Source: Clostridium bovifaecis
GTDB lineage: Bacteria; Bacillota; Clostridia; Clostridiales; Clostridiaceae
Assembly: GCA_009738435.1 (NCBI GenBank)
Contig: CP046522.1
Location: forward strand, 1,519,249 to 1,583,248
DNA length: 64,000 nucleotides
Direction: 5' to 3'
Shown here: one piece after another, positions 56,495 to 64,000 of the stretch
How positions within the stretch are numbered: the first letter of the stretch is position 1
Layout: each line of letters begins with the position of its first letter
Position numbers and translations under genes: made by a program
Notes under the pieces: generated by a model
What the model was told of the DNA's origin: nothing
The model's database searches: none
The model's input: only the letters and a program-made list of their open reading frames with translations

Positions 56495-57508
56495 ATGGAT
56501 TATAAAGAAATGCTTAAAAATGCTAGATTAAATCTCAATGGCAGCTGTAGAGTATGTCCTTCCTGCAATGGAGTTGCGTGTTCAGGAGAAGTGCCAGGCA
56601 TGGGTGGAAAAGGTACTGGACAAGCTTTCAAAGCAAATTATGATTCTTTAAGTGATTATAAATTAAATATGAGAGTTATACATGATGCTAAGAATCCAGA
56701 TACTTCAATTGAGCTCTTTGGGAAGAAAATGGATATACCTGTATTTGCGGCTCCTGTATCTGGTACTACATTAAATATGGGTGGAAAATTTACAGAAGAA
56801 GAATACATATCTTGGGTAATAGGTGGATGTCTAGATGCAGGAATATATCCTATGGTGGGAGATACGGCTGTAGACTCTTTTTTAATAACAAATCTTGAGC
56901 AGTTAAAGAAATTTGGAGGAGAAGGTATCGCATTCATTAAACCTTGGGAAAATGCAAATGTAATGAAAAAAATAAAATTGGCAGAAGAGGCTGGGGCTTT
57001 TGCAGTAGGAATGGATATAGATGCCTGCGGACTAATTACTTTAGCTCTTCATGGAAAACCTGTAATGCCTAAGAATGTGGAAGAAATAAGAGAAATAGCA
57101 GAAAGTACAAAGCTTCCATTTATATTAAAAGGGATAATGACTCCAGATGAAGCAGAACTAGCTGTTGAAGCAGGAGTGGATGCCATAGTAGTTTCAAATC
57201 ATGGCGGAAGAGTGCTGGACCAAACTCCAGGAGTTGCAGAGGTACTTCCAGAGATTGCATCAAGAGTTAAAGGCAAAATTACAATTCTAGCCGATGGTGG
57301 AGTTAGAAGTGGTGTGGATGTATTAAAAATGATAGGTTTAGGGGCAGATGCAGTCTTAATAGGAAGACCATTTGTAACAGCTTCTTTTGGTGGAGAAAGA
57401 GAAGGGGTTAAAGCTTATGTAGAAGCACTAAAGGGAGAGTTAAAATCAGCTATGGTACTTACAGGCTGCAAAGATATTAAAAGTATAGATAAAAGGGTAA
57501 TATATTAG
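56495..57508 (+). CDS. FMN-dependent alpha-hydroxy-acid oxidizing protein
   Basis: 337 aa TIM barrel of the FMN-dependent dehydrogenase family. FMN/phosphate motifs: VVSNHGGRVLDQTPGVAEVLPEI (catalytic His in SNHGGR), ITILADGGVRSGVDVLKMIGLGADAVLIGRPFV. The N-terminus has an unusual Cys pattern, CRVCPSCNGVACSGEVPGMGGKGTG, shared by clostridial homologues. In an anaerobe it more likely works as a dehydrogenase than an oxidase; substrate (lactate, glycolate or other) unknown. ATG after AGAAAGGAAG; terminator follows. Confidence 0.9.
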   Translation: MDYKEMLKNARLNLNGSCRVCPSCNGVACSGEVPGMGGKGTGQAFKANYDSLSDYKLNMRVIHDAKNPDTSIELFGKKMDIPVFAAPVSGTTLNMGGKFTEEEYISWVIGGCLDAGIYPMVGDTAVDSFLITNLEQLKKFGGEGIAFIKPWENANVMKKIKLAEEAGAFAVGMDIDACGLITLALHGKPVMPKNVEEIREIAESTKLPFILKGIMTPDEAELAVEAGVDAIVVSNHGGRVLDQTPGVAEVLPEIASRVKGKITILADGGVRSGVDVLKMIGLGADAVLIGRPFVTASFGGEREGVKAYVEALKGELKSAMVLTGCKDIKSIDKRVIY

Positions 57509-57518
57509 CATAGAGGAG

Positions 57519-57550
57519 GGTGTAAAATCGGCAATTGGTTTTACACCTTT
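57519..57550 (+). terminator. Terminator of the FMN enzyme gene
   Basis: GGTGTAAAA (57519-57527) pairs with TTTTACACC (57539-57547), followed by TTT. Confidence 0.7.
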
Positions 57551-57584
57551 GCTTTGGAAAAATGTACATATGTAGGAGGGAAAA

Positions 57585-58412
57585 ATGAGTATATATAAGT
57601 CAGCGTCTCCAAGCGTTTTAGAAAAGATAAAAGATTATATAGATAAAGGGGAATCTGTTAGTGTATCAGAAGAGTTTTTATGGAAAGGTAAAAGTTATAG
57701 GCAAGTTTTGATTGCAAAAAAGACCTTAAAAAAAATAGAGACTGGATTTTTATATATAGATAAAAATGAGAATATAGTGGATAATAAAAATCTCCAAAGG
57801 GAGCTTTCAAGACTGTCTTATTATCTAAATGTATTCTTTAACGCTGATAGTGAAACAAGTATAAAAAAGGCACTAAAGAGTGATGAAGTTAGAGAAAGAG
57901 AGATAGGGGATCTAAAGGATGTAAGCGAAAGTCTAAAAGTTCTGCAGGATCAAGGGTTAAAGGAAGCAGGCACAGTAAAAGGTATTACTGACAAAATTCA
58001 AGATATTATGGAAAGATACAATGCTAAAATTTACGAAATAAACTTAAAAGCCGGTGAATACAGAAATGGAGGTGAAAGGTTTAATGAGGAAATTTTAGCT
58101 AAACTTTATACAATATACGAAGAAGGGCTATTATTAAATTACGAAAAGATAAAACTTTTATCTAAATCCAGAGAAGAATACGATTCAATAAAAAGCTTTG
58201 CAAGTAAGAAAAAAGCTGCTAGCTTTTTTAATAGAAAAAAAGTTTTAGCCCTTACAAAAATAGTATATACTATGGAATATTATAAAAGACTGCTTAGTAA
58301 GCATGAAAATATACTAGGAATGACTAGACAGCAATATTTAGCTTATATAAAAGAAAGTGAAAGTAGTTATATGGAAAAAAGAATGCAACTTATAAGGAAA
58401 GTGAAATTGTAG
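57585..58412 (+). CDS. Uncharacterised helical protein
   Basis: 275 aa, soluble, no signal peptide. Starts with a small mixed region containing SVSEEFLWKGKSYRQVLIAKK and FLYIDKNENIVDN, then a long, charged helical body (LKDVSESLKVLQDQGLKEAG, DKIQDIMERYNAKIYEINLK). I do not recognise the family. It contains an intact A8 run near 57730. ATG follows AGGAGGG; L25 follows after 68 bases. Confidence 0.75.
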   Translation: MSIYKSASPSVLEKIKDYIDKGESVSVSEEFLWKGKSYRQVLIAKKTLKKIETGFLYIDKNENIVDNKNLQRELSRLSYYLNVFFNADSETSIKKALKSDEVREREIGDLKDVSESLKVLQDQGLKEAGTVKGITDKIQDIMERYNAKIYEINLKAGEYRNGGERFNEEILAKLYTIYEEGLLLNYEKIKLLSKSREEYDSIKSFASKKKAASFFNRKKVLALTKIVYTMEYYKRLLSKHENILGMTRQQYLAYIKESESSYMEKRMQLIRKVKL

Positions 58413-58480
58413 TATTTTTGCTGGTATATGTATAATATTATTCCTTCTGCTAATAATAGAAAAAGATAGGAGGGATAGTA

Positions 58481-59107
58481 ATGGAAATTTTAAGATGTGA
58501 AAAAAGAGTAAAAGACTCGCTGCATTCTGCAAAAAGAGAAAGAAGAAAAGGTTTAGTTCCAGGAATACTTTATGGATCAGAAATAGGAAATATGTTATTT
58601 GAAATAGGAGAGCTAGAATTAAATAAGGAAATTTCAAGGTTAGGAGAACATGGCGCAGTTAATCTAGAAATTAATAATGAGAGCCATAAAGCCTTAATAA
58701 AAGAAATTCAAAAGGATCCTGTGACACAAAAGATAGTTCATATCGATTTACAAGAAATAAACGAGAATAAAATAATTCAAACGGAGGTTCCACTAATATT
58801 TTCTGGGGAAATATCTTCTTCAAACGGCGGTGGAATTGTTCAAAAAGAAAAGAATAATATAAGAGTTCAAGGAAAATATAATAAAATTCCTAAGTCTATT
58901 ACTGTAGATGTTTCAAATATGCGCATAGGAGATGTCTATAGAATATCTGACCTAGAAATTTCAAATGAAATATCCTTTATTGAAGACCCAAGTACTGTAG
59001 TAGCTGTAGTTAGTCGTGCTAGTACAACTGGAGATGCTAGTGATAATAATTTAAATAGCAGTATTAATTCAACTACAGATAAAAAACCGCCTGTAGAAAA
59101 AAAATAA
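58481..59107 (+). CDS. rplY: 50S ribosomal protein L25 / general stress protein Ctc
   Basis: 208 aa, the long TL5/CTC form. The N-terminal domain binds 5S rRNA (EKRVKDSLHSAKRERRKGLVPGILYG); the C-terminal domain (VHIDLQEINENKIIQTEVPLIFSGE, SITVDVSNMRIGD) is the CTC-specific beta domain. The last ~30 residues are a low-complexity Ser/Asn/Thr and Lys/Pro tail. ATG after AGGAGGG; strong terminator behind. Confidence 0.93.
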   Translation: MEILRCEKRVKDSLHSAKRERRKGLVPGILYGSEIGNMLFEIGELELNKEISRLGEHGAVNLEINNESHKALIKEIQKDPVTQKIVHIDLQEINENKIIQTEVPLIFSGEISSSNGGGIVQKEKNNIRVQGKYNKIPKSITVDVSNMRIGDVYRISDLEISNEISFIEDPSTVVAVVSRASTTGDASDNNLNSSINSTTDKKPPVEKK

Positions 59108-59115
59108 TCCTTTCT

Positions 59116-59147
59116 AGGACTGATAAATCAGTCCTTTTACTTTTTTT
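59116..59147 (+). terminator. Terminator of rplY
   Basis: AGGACTGA (59116-59123) pairs with TCAGTCCT (59128-59135), followed by TTTACTTTTTTT. Confidence 0.88.
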
Positions 59148-59159
59148 GTCAAAAATGTT

Positions 59160-59187
59160 TTGCTAATTCCTTATTTTATTGTATAAT
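59160..59187 (+). promoter_or_regulatory. Promoter of the phosphoglucomutase gene
   Basis: TTGCTA (59160-59165), 16 bp, TATAAT (59182-59187), about 30 bases before the start codon. Confidence 0.55.
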
Positions 59188-59218
59188 TACTTTAGTGATT
59201 GGGACAAGGAGGTATAAA

Positions 59219-60955
59219 ATGAATTACTTAGAAAAATATAGTGGGTGGTTAGAGTCAGAAGTAATCGATGAAAAAACCAAAGAAGAGCTAAAAGCTATAA
59301 ATGATGAAAAGGAATTAGAAGATAGATTTTATAAAGATTTAGAGTTTGGTACAGGGGGTCTCAGGGGAATTATTGGAGCAGGCTCTAATAGAATGAACGT
59401 TTATACTGTAGAAAAAGCAACTCAGGGTTTATCAGAGTACTTATTAAATAAATATAAGGATGAGGATATATCAGTAAGCATTGCATATGATTCAAGAAAT
59501 ATGTCTAAGGAATTTGCAACATCTGCAGCCCTAACTTTATGCGCCAATGGAATAAAGGTTAATTTGTTTGAGTCTTTAAGACCAACTCCTGTTCTATCCT
59601 ACACAGTGGGATATTTAGAAAGCAAAGCGGGGATTGTTATAACAGCATCTCATAATCCAAAGCAATATAATGGGTATAAAGTGTACGGAGAAGATGGCGG
59701 ACAAGTAACTGATAATGCTGCCAAAGAAATTCTATACTTTATAAATAATGTAGATGATTTTTCGAAAATTAAATCTATAAATATGAGTCAGGCTTTAGAA
59801 AAAGGACTTTTACGTCTTATTGGAGAAGAAGTTGACAAGACGTATATCGAAAAGGTAAAAGCTTTGACTATAAGAGAAGATTTAATTAAGGAAAAAGCTA
59901 AGGATTTAAAGATAATATATACGCCTATTCATGGTAGTGGAAACATACCTGTTAGAAGAGTATTAAAAGAACTAGGATACGAGAATGTAAACATTGTCAA
60001 GGATCAGGAAATGCCTGACGGAAATTTTCCTACAGCAGATTATCCTAACCCAGAAGAGCCAAAGGTATTTAATTTAGCTTTAGAAATGGCAGAAAAAATT
60101 GAACCAGATATTATTTTTGGAACTGATCCAGATTGTGATAGAATAGGGACAGTTGTTAAAGACAATGATGGAGAATATAAAGTTTTAACTGGGAATATGA
60201 TGGGAGCCTTATTAACGGAATATATTTTGTCATCTCTAAAAGAAAAGAATAGACTTCCTAAAGATGGTATCATAATAAAGACCATTGTTACTACAGAGAT
60301 GGCAGCAGAAATCGCAAAAGAATTTAATACAGAAATTATAGATGTTCTAACTGGATTTAAGTATATAGGAGAAAAGATAAAAGAGTTTGAAGAAAGTGGA
60401 GAAAAAAGCTATCTATTTGGGTTTGAGGAAAGTTATGGTTATCTAGCAGGAACTTTTGTAAGGGATAAAGATGCAGTGATAGCAGCAATGCTTATATGTG
60501 AAATGGCGTTATATTATAAAGAAAAGGGAATGAATCTTTACGATGCTCTTATAAACTTATATGAAAAGTATGGATTTTTCAAAGAAAGTTTAATATCTAT
60601 GAATCTAGAGGGCAAAGATGGTCAGGAAAAGATGTCGAGGACTTTAGAATATTTAAGACATTCTATGAAAGTAGAACTAAATGGAATAAAGATTATAAAA
60701 AAGCTTGATTATAAAATAGGTATAGAAAAGAATTTGGTAACATTAACTGAAGAAGTAATAAATCTACCAGAGTCCAATGTTCTTAAATTTATTCTAGAGG
60801 ATGAATCCTCTTTTGTAGTAAGACCGTCAGGAACTGAGCCAAAGATGAAAATATACTTATCTGTAAAGGGTAACAGTTTAAAAAATGCCGAAGAAAAGGT
60901 AGAAAATTTAAAAAAATCCGTTATGAGTATAATTAATGATGCTTGTAATGCATAA
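59219..60955 (+). CDS. pgcA: Alpha-phosphoglucomutase
   Basis: 578 aa. The frame extends to GTG 59195, but CAAGGAGG lies within it and fits ATG 59219. Interconverts glucose-6-P and glucose-1-P. Four phosphohexomutase motifs: catalytic serine GIVITASHNPKQYNG, magnesium loop FGTDPDCDRIG, sugar loop GFEESYGYL and phosphate loop VRPSGTEPKMKIY. With galU (62191) it makes UDP-glucose for surface glycans and glycolipids. Confidence 0.94.
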   Translation: MNYLEKYSGWLESEVIDEKTKEELKAINDEKELEDRFYKDLEFGTGGLRGIIGAGSNRMNVYTVEKATQGLSEYLLNKYKDEDISVSIAYDSRNMSKEFATSAALTLCANGIKVNLFESLRPTPVLSYTVGYLESKAGIVITASHNPKQYNGYKVYGEDGGQVTDNAAKEILYFINNVDDFSKIKSINMSQALEKGLLRLIGEEVDKTYIEKVKALTIREDLIKEKAKDLKIIYTPIHGSGNIPVRRVLKELGYENVNIVKDQEMPDGNFPTADYPNPEEPKVFNLALEMAEKIEPDIIFGTDPDCDRIGTVVKDNDGEYKVLTGNMMGALLTEYILSSLKEKNRLPKDGIIIKTIVTTEMAAEIAKEFNTEIIDVLTGFKYIGEKIKEFEESGEKSYLFGFEESYGYLAGTFVRDKDAVIAAMLICEMALYYKEKGMNLYDALINLYEKYGFFKESLISMNLEGKDGQEKMSRTLEYLRHSMKVELNGIKIIKKLDYKIGIEKNLVTLTEEVINLPESNVLKFILEDESSFVVRPSGTEPKMKIYLSVKGNSLKNAEEKVENLKKSVMSIINDACNA

Positions 60956-60958
60956 GAT

Positions 60959-60996
60959 AAATTAACTGCGTTGTTTTTCGCAGTTAATTTGCTTTT
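60959..60996 (+). terminator. Terminator of pgcA
   Basis: AAATTAACTGCG (60959-60970) pairs with CGCAGTTAATTT (60979-60990), followed by GCTTTTT. Confidence 0.88.
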
Positions 60997-61081
60997 TATC
61001 ATGTTTTGCAAAGAGAGTGATTTACGATTATAATAAAACTGATAGAATGTACATAAACTAGATGAGGTTGGTGAAAAAATA

Positions 61082-62161
61082 ATGAACACAAAAGCCCACT
61101 TTAAAAATAAACTTTCAAATTTGCTATTTTTGCAAATGAAAAAAGAAAGAGCTGAAGCTATATTTAATAGCAAAATTAAAGAAAATGATGAAATTTATAT
61201 GCCTATAGCCACAGAAGATATAATAGGCAAGGTGAAAGATGGAAAAGACATAGACAGCATACCAGTAGCATTTTTTATTGAAGGTATGATATATGTCTTA
61301 GGGGCTGATGAGGATTTTAAATTCAATAATGTTTATAAAAGATTGATAAACGATGTTCCAAGAGCTTCTGAATTTATAAAGGGAAGGATAGCAGAACATG
61401 TAAAAAGTAAAAAATATGAAGATGCGTATATTATGCTAAAAGGATTTCTGCAAATCGAGAAAAGTAAGGAAATTTTCGATAAACTGATAATGATTTCAGA
61501 GAACTTAAGAGCTTCAAATGAGATGTATGCAGAGGAAGAGCTGGAGATAATCGGTAAGGCTAAGTGTCTGGAAGGGTATGCTCTACCTTATTTATACGAA
61601 AGTATGATTAAGAGAGATAAAGGGGATTATTATGGAGCTTTATTCTCAATAAATAACTATATTTCTAAGGGGGGAGAAGAGACACCAGAAATTCTAGAGT
61701 TTAGAAATTCTCTAGACATAATTAATAATTATGACAAAGCTAAGGAGTTAGTATACGAGGAGCCAGAAAAGGCTTTAGAAATACTAATACCAATGCTAAA
61801 TCAATTAGGAGATAATGCAGAGATTTATTATCATATAGGTGTTGCGTATAGAATTTTAGAAAATCATGAAAAAGCTATTTATTATCTTGAGAGTTCTATG
61901 GAAATAGATAGTTCCTATCCTGAAGTGTTTAATGAAATGGGAATAAATTATGCTTGCCTTGAAGACTTTGGGACTGCAGTTGTATATTTAAGAAAGGTAT
62001 TTGAAGCAACTAAATCTGTTGAAGTATGTACTAATTTAATAATGTGCTATGTAAATATGGGAGATTACAAGCAAGCAAAACTTCATCTTGAGATTGCAAA
62101 AAAGATTGACAAGGAAGATGAAGTAGTTAAACAGCTAGAAGCTATGTTAAAAGATTTATAG
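61082..62161 (+). CDS. Tetratricopeptide repeat protein
   Basis: 359 aa, no signal peptide. The N-terminal ~170 residues are helical and unassigned; from ~220 there are TPR units (AEIYYHIGVAYRILENHEKAIYYLESSMEI, PEVFNEMGINYACLEDFGTAVVYLRKVFE, VCTNLIMCYVNMGDYKQAKLHLEIAKKI). TPRs make protein contacts; the partner is unknown. galU follows after 29 bases and may share the transcript. Confidence 0.88.
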   Translation: MNTKAHFKNKLSNLLFLQMKKERAEAIFNSKIKENDEIYMPIATEDIIGKVKDGKDIDSIPVAFFIEGMIYVLGADEDFKFNNVYKRLINDVPRASEFIKGRIAEHVKSKKYEDAYIMLKGFLQIEKSKEIFDKLIMISENLRASNEMYAEEELEIIGKAKCLEGYALPYLYESMIKRDKGDYYGALFSINNYISKGGEETPEILEFRNSLDIINNYDKAKELVYEEPEKALEILIPMLNQLGDNAEIYYHIGVAYRILENHEKAIYYLESSMEIDSSYPEVFNEMGINYACLEDFGTAVVYLRKVFEATKSVEVCTNLIMCYVNMGDYKQAKLHLEIAKKIDKEDEVVKQLEAMLKDL

Positions 62162-62190
62162 ATATATGTTTTTAAAGGGGGTTATTCTGT

Positions 62191-63096
62191 ATGAAGGTAA
62201 AAAAGGCTATAATTCCTGCGGCCGGCCTTGGTACAAGGTTCTTGCCGGCAACTAAAGCTCAACCAAAGGAAATGCTTCCTATTGTAGATAAGCCTACTAT
62301 TCAATATATTATCGAAGAGGCAGTAGCCTCGGGTATTGAAGAAATACTTATAATAACTGGCAGAAATAAAAGAGCAATTGAAGATCACTTTGATAAATCT
62401 ATAGAACTTGAAAATCAATTAGAGGCTAAGGGAAACAAAGAGCTTTTAAATATGGTAAACAACATTTCTAATATGGTGGATATATACTATATACGACAAA
62501 AAGAACCAAAAGGACTTGGGCATGCTATAAATTGTGCAAGAACATTTGTTGGGGATGAACCTTTTGCAGTAATGCTTGGAGATGATGTGGTGGATAGTCA
62601 GATTCCATGCCTAAAGCAGCTCATTGATTGTTATAATGAATATAAAACAACTATTTTAGGAGTACAGGAAGTACCAAAGAAAGACGTAAGCAAATATGGA
62701 ATAGTTCAAGGAATGCATATAGAAGACAGAGTGTATAAGGTAAAGGATTTAGTTGAAAAACCTAAAACGGAAGAAGCTCCTTCTAATGTAGCTATTTTAG
62801 GAAGATATATAATAACACCTCAAATTTTTAACATACTAAGCGAGACTCAGCCTGGTAAGTCTGGAGAAATACAGCTTACTGATGCACTAAAAACTCTAAT
62901 TAAGCAGGAGGCTATGTACGCTTTTAAATTTGAAGGAAGAAGATACGATGTAGGAGATAAGCTTGGATTTTTAGAAGCCACTGTAGAATTTGCGTTAAAA
63001 AGAGAAGAATTAAGAAGTGAATTTATGAAATATTTGTTGTCAATTAAAGATAATCCTAAATTTGAGCAATTATATAGGGAAATAGATAAAAAATAA
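62191..63096 (+). CDS. galU: UTP-glucose-1-phosphate uridylyltransferase
   Basis: 301 aa, standard length. Makes UDP-glucose from UTP and glucose-1-P. Nucleotide-binding signature IPAAGLGTRFLPATKAQPKEMLP, then PTIQYIIEEAV, KEPKGLGHAINCAR, FAVMLGDDVV (metal Asp) and FEGRRYDVGDKLGFL. ATG after AAAGGGGG. Uses the product of pgcA and lies upstream of a polysaccharide gene. Confidence 0.96.
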   Translation: MKVKKAIIPAAGLGTRFLPATKAQPKEMLPIVDKPTIQYIIEEAVASGIEEILIITGRNKRAIEDHFDKSIELENQLEAKGNKELLNMVNNISNMVDIYYIRQKEPKGLGHAINCARTFVGDEPFAVMLGDDVVDSQIPCLKQLIDCYNEYKTTILGVQEVPKKDVSKYGIVQGMHIEDRVYKVKDLVEKPKTEEAPSNVAILGRYIITPQIFNILSETQPGKSGEIQLTDALKTLIKQEAMYAFKFEGRRYDVGDKLGFLEATVEFALKREELRSEFMKYLLSIKDNPKFEQLYREIDKK

Positions 63097-63123
63097 GATA
63101 TTTTAAAACCTTATTTGTGATAT

Positions 63124-63173
63124 AATAGACATGTCTTACGTATAATGTTATTTATGCGTAAAACATGTCTATT
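63124..63173. terminator. Long hairpin between galU and the polysaccharide gene
   Basis: AATAGACATGT (63124-63134) pairs with ACATGTCTATT (63163-63173), with inner arms TTACG (63136-63140) and CGTAA (63157-63161). T-run is weak, so it may be a terminator of galU or a regulatory stem. Confidence 0.6.
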
Positions 63174-63207
63174 TAGTATACGCATATTAAATATTATGCA
63201 AAAAACA

Positions 63208-63235
63208 TTGAATAATTTTAAAAATGATGTAAAAT
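63208..63235 (+). promoter_or_regulatory. Possible promoter of the polysaccharide gene
   Basis: TTGAAT (63208-63213), 16 bp, TAAAAT (63230-63235). Confidence 0.4.
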
Positions 63236-63278
63236 GATTTAGGGTAGATAAAATAACAATCATTAAGGAAGTGGTAAG

Positions 63279-64000
63279 TTGAAAGACAATAAGAAATTTC
63301 TAGTTTATGATATTGTGCTAGTAACTGTATTTTTATATTTTGCTTTGTTATTGAGATTTGACTTTAATATACCCAAGGAATATATTACTTTCTTTAAAGT
63401 ATCAATTATTCCTGTTATTCTAATAATTTTGTTGTGTAATAGAATATTTCATTTATACGATTATATATGGAAATATGCTTCAGTGGATGAACTTATCTCT
63501 ATTATATATTCAGTATCTCTTTCAAACGTAATTTTTATTATATAGCTATTTGATTAGTTATAAGCTGTTAAGATATGTACATTATAGGTTTCCAGCCACT
63601 GTACACATTATTTTCTGGCTTTTATCTATAGGGGCTTTAGGAGGAACTAGGTTTATATACAGGATCATTGGAAGAAATGATAATGTTGTAGATGGTGATG
63701 ATGCAAAGTCTAAGGTTTTGATAGTTGGTGCAGGGGATGCAGGAGCTATGCTTATTAAAGAAATGAAAAAGCATAGGACTTTAAACTACGACATAATTGG
63801 ATTTGTAGATGATGATTTATCAAAAATGGGTCAAGTAATAAATGGAATTAAAATTATTGGAACAAGAAATGATATAGTAAATATATGCAAAGAAAGAAAA
63901 GTTGAAGAAATATTTATAGCTCTTCCGTCTGCTCCATTTCAAGAGAGAAAAGATATATAATATATGTAAAAAAACTGGATGTAAACTAAAGACTCTACCA
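63279..64000 (+). pseudogene. CapD/WbpM-type nucleotide-sugar dehydratase, 5' part, with two frame breaks
   Basis: TTG 63279 after GGAAGTGG. First frame: 88 aa with N-terminal membrane helices (FLVYDIVLVTVFLYFALLLR, IILLCNRIFHLYDYIWKYAS) to FII then TAG. Second frame: SYLISYKLLRYVHYRFPAT, TM helices, then Rossmann domain KVLIVGAGDAGAMLIKEM and IIGFVDDDLSKMGQVI to KDI then TAA (63958-63960). Third frame: NICKKTGCKLKTLP to the window edge. Each break is repaired by adding TA to a TATATA tract. Intact relatives are inner-membrane proteins with a cytoplasmic 4,6-dehydratase domain for capsule or O-glycan sugars. Confidence 0.88.

Overview
The window is low-GC, AT-rich DNA from an endospore-forming member of the Clostridia, most likely Clostridium sensu stricto or a close relative. 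The basis is the content and order of genes: T-box controlled aminoacyl-tRNA synthetases, an ytxC-thrS-infC-rpmI-rplT-ktrB-ktrA-rRNA methylase-pheS-pheT-zapA backbone, U32 peptidase-mutS2, an alpha/beta-type spore protein, pdaB, DUF4364 and DUF6873 genes. No species name can be given from the sequence alone.

Layout. 1-1.5 kb: 5' part of a NMT1/SsuA-type lipoprotein gene and a small kinase-like gene. 1.6-7.2 kb: T-box(Val)-valS, two small paralogous genes of unknown function, folC. 7.4-10.7 kb: AI-2E family permease, a tiny Cys/Gly-rich membrane peptide with a sigma-K-like promoter, 3-methyladenine glycosylase, EamA exporter. 10.7-12.1 kb: an insertion sequence with an intact DDE transposase. 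12.2-18 kb: TSCPD protein, a broken YVTN beta-propeller, DUF4364, broken pdaB, an SSB-like protein, broken dapH, an aminotransferase. 18.4-24.7 kb: a complete oppABCDF operon. 25-27.7 kb: asd-dapA-dapB. 28-30 kb: spore protein, broken methyltransferase, hslO. 30.3-31 kb: six tRNA genes (Val, Asp, Phe, Gly, Cys, Cys). 31.4-43.7 kb: the translation/potassium backbone with two more T-boxes (Thr, Phe) and an L20-type leader. 43.8-48.8 kb: zapA, then a possible spore-surface or thiol-linked group (class-V aminotransferase, coiled-coil protein, 20-Cys protein, DUF3343, glycosyltransferase), three of which are frameshifted. 49-50.9 kb: exonuclease III and Cu/Zn superoxide dismutase. 51-63 kb: U32 peptidase, mutS2, DUF523, FMN oxidoreductase, L25, phosphoglucomutase, TPR protein, galU, and the start of a polysaccharide-biosynthesis gene.

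How the parts fit. asd-dapA-dapB plus dapH and the aminotransferase make up most of the acetyl branch of diaminopimelate/lysine synthesis. pgcA and galU supply UDP-glucose to the surface-polysaccharide gene that runs off the right edge. oppABCDF is one operon with an attenuator after oppA. The three synthetase operons are controlled by their own uncharged tRNAs (specifiers GTA, ACC, TTC).

The most unusual feature is a set of ten frame disruptions in nine genes. Each is repaired by restoring one base to a short A/T run (five cases) or a TA dinucleotide to a (TA)n run (five cases). None lies in the twelve longest genes, and similar or longer tracts in housekeeping genes are intact. This could be real decay or slippage in dispensable genes, or a sequencing artefact; raw reads would decide. 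I found no CRISPR array, rRNA, phage, plasmid or defence system, and no convincing new multi-gene system.
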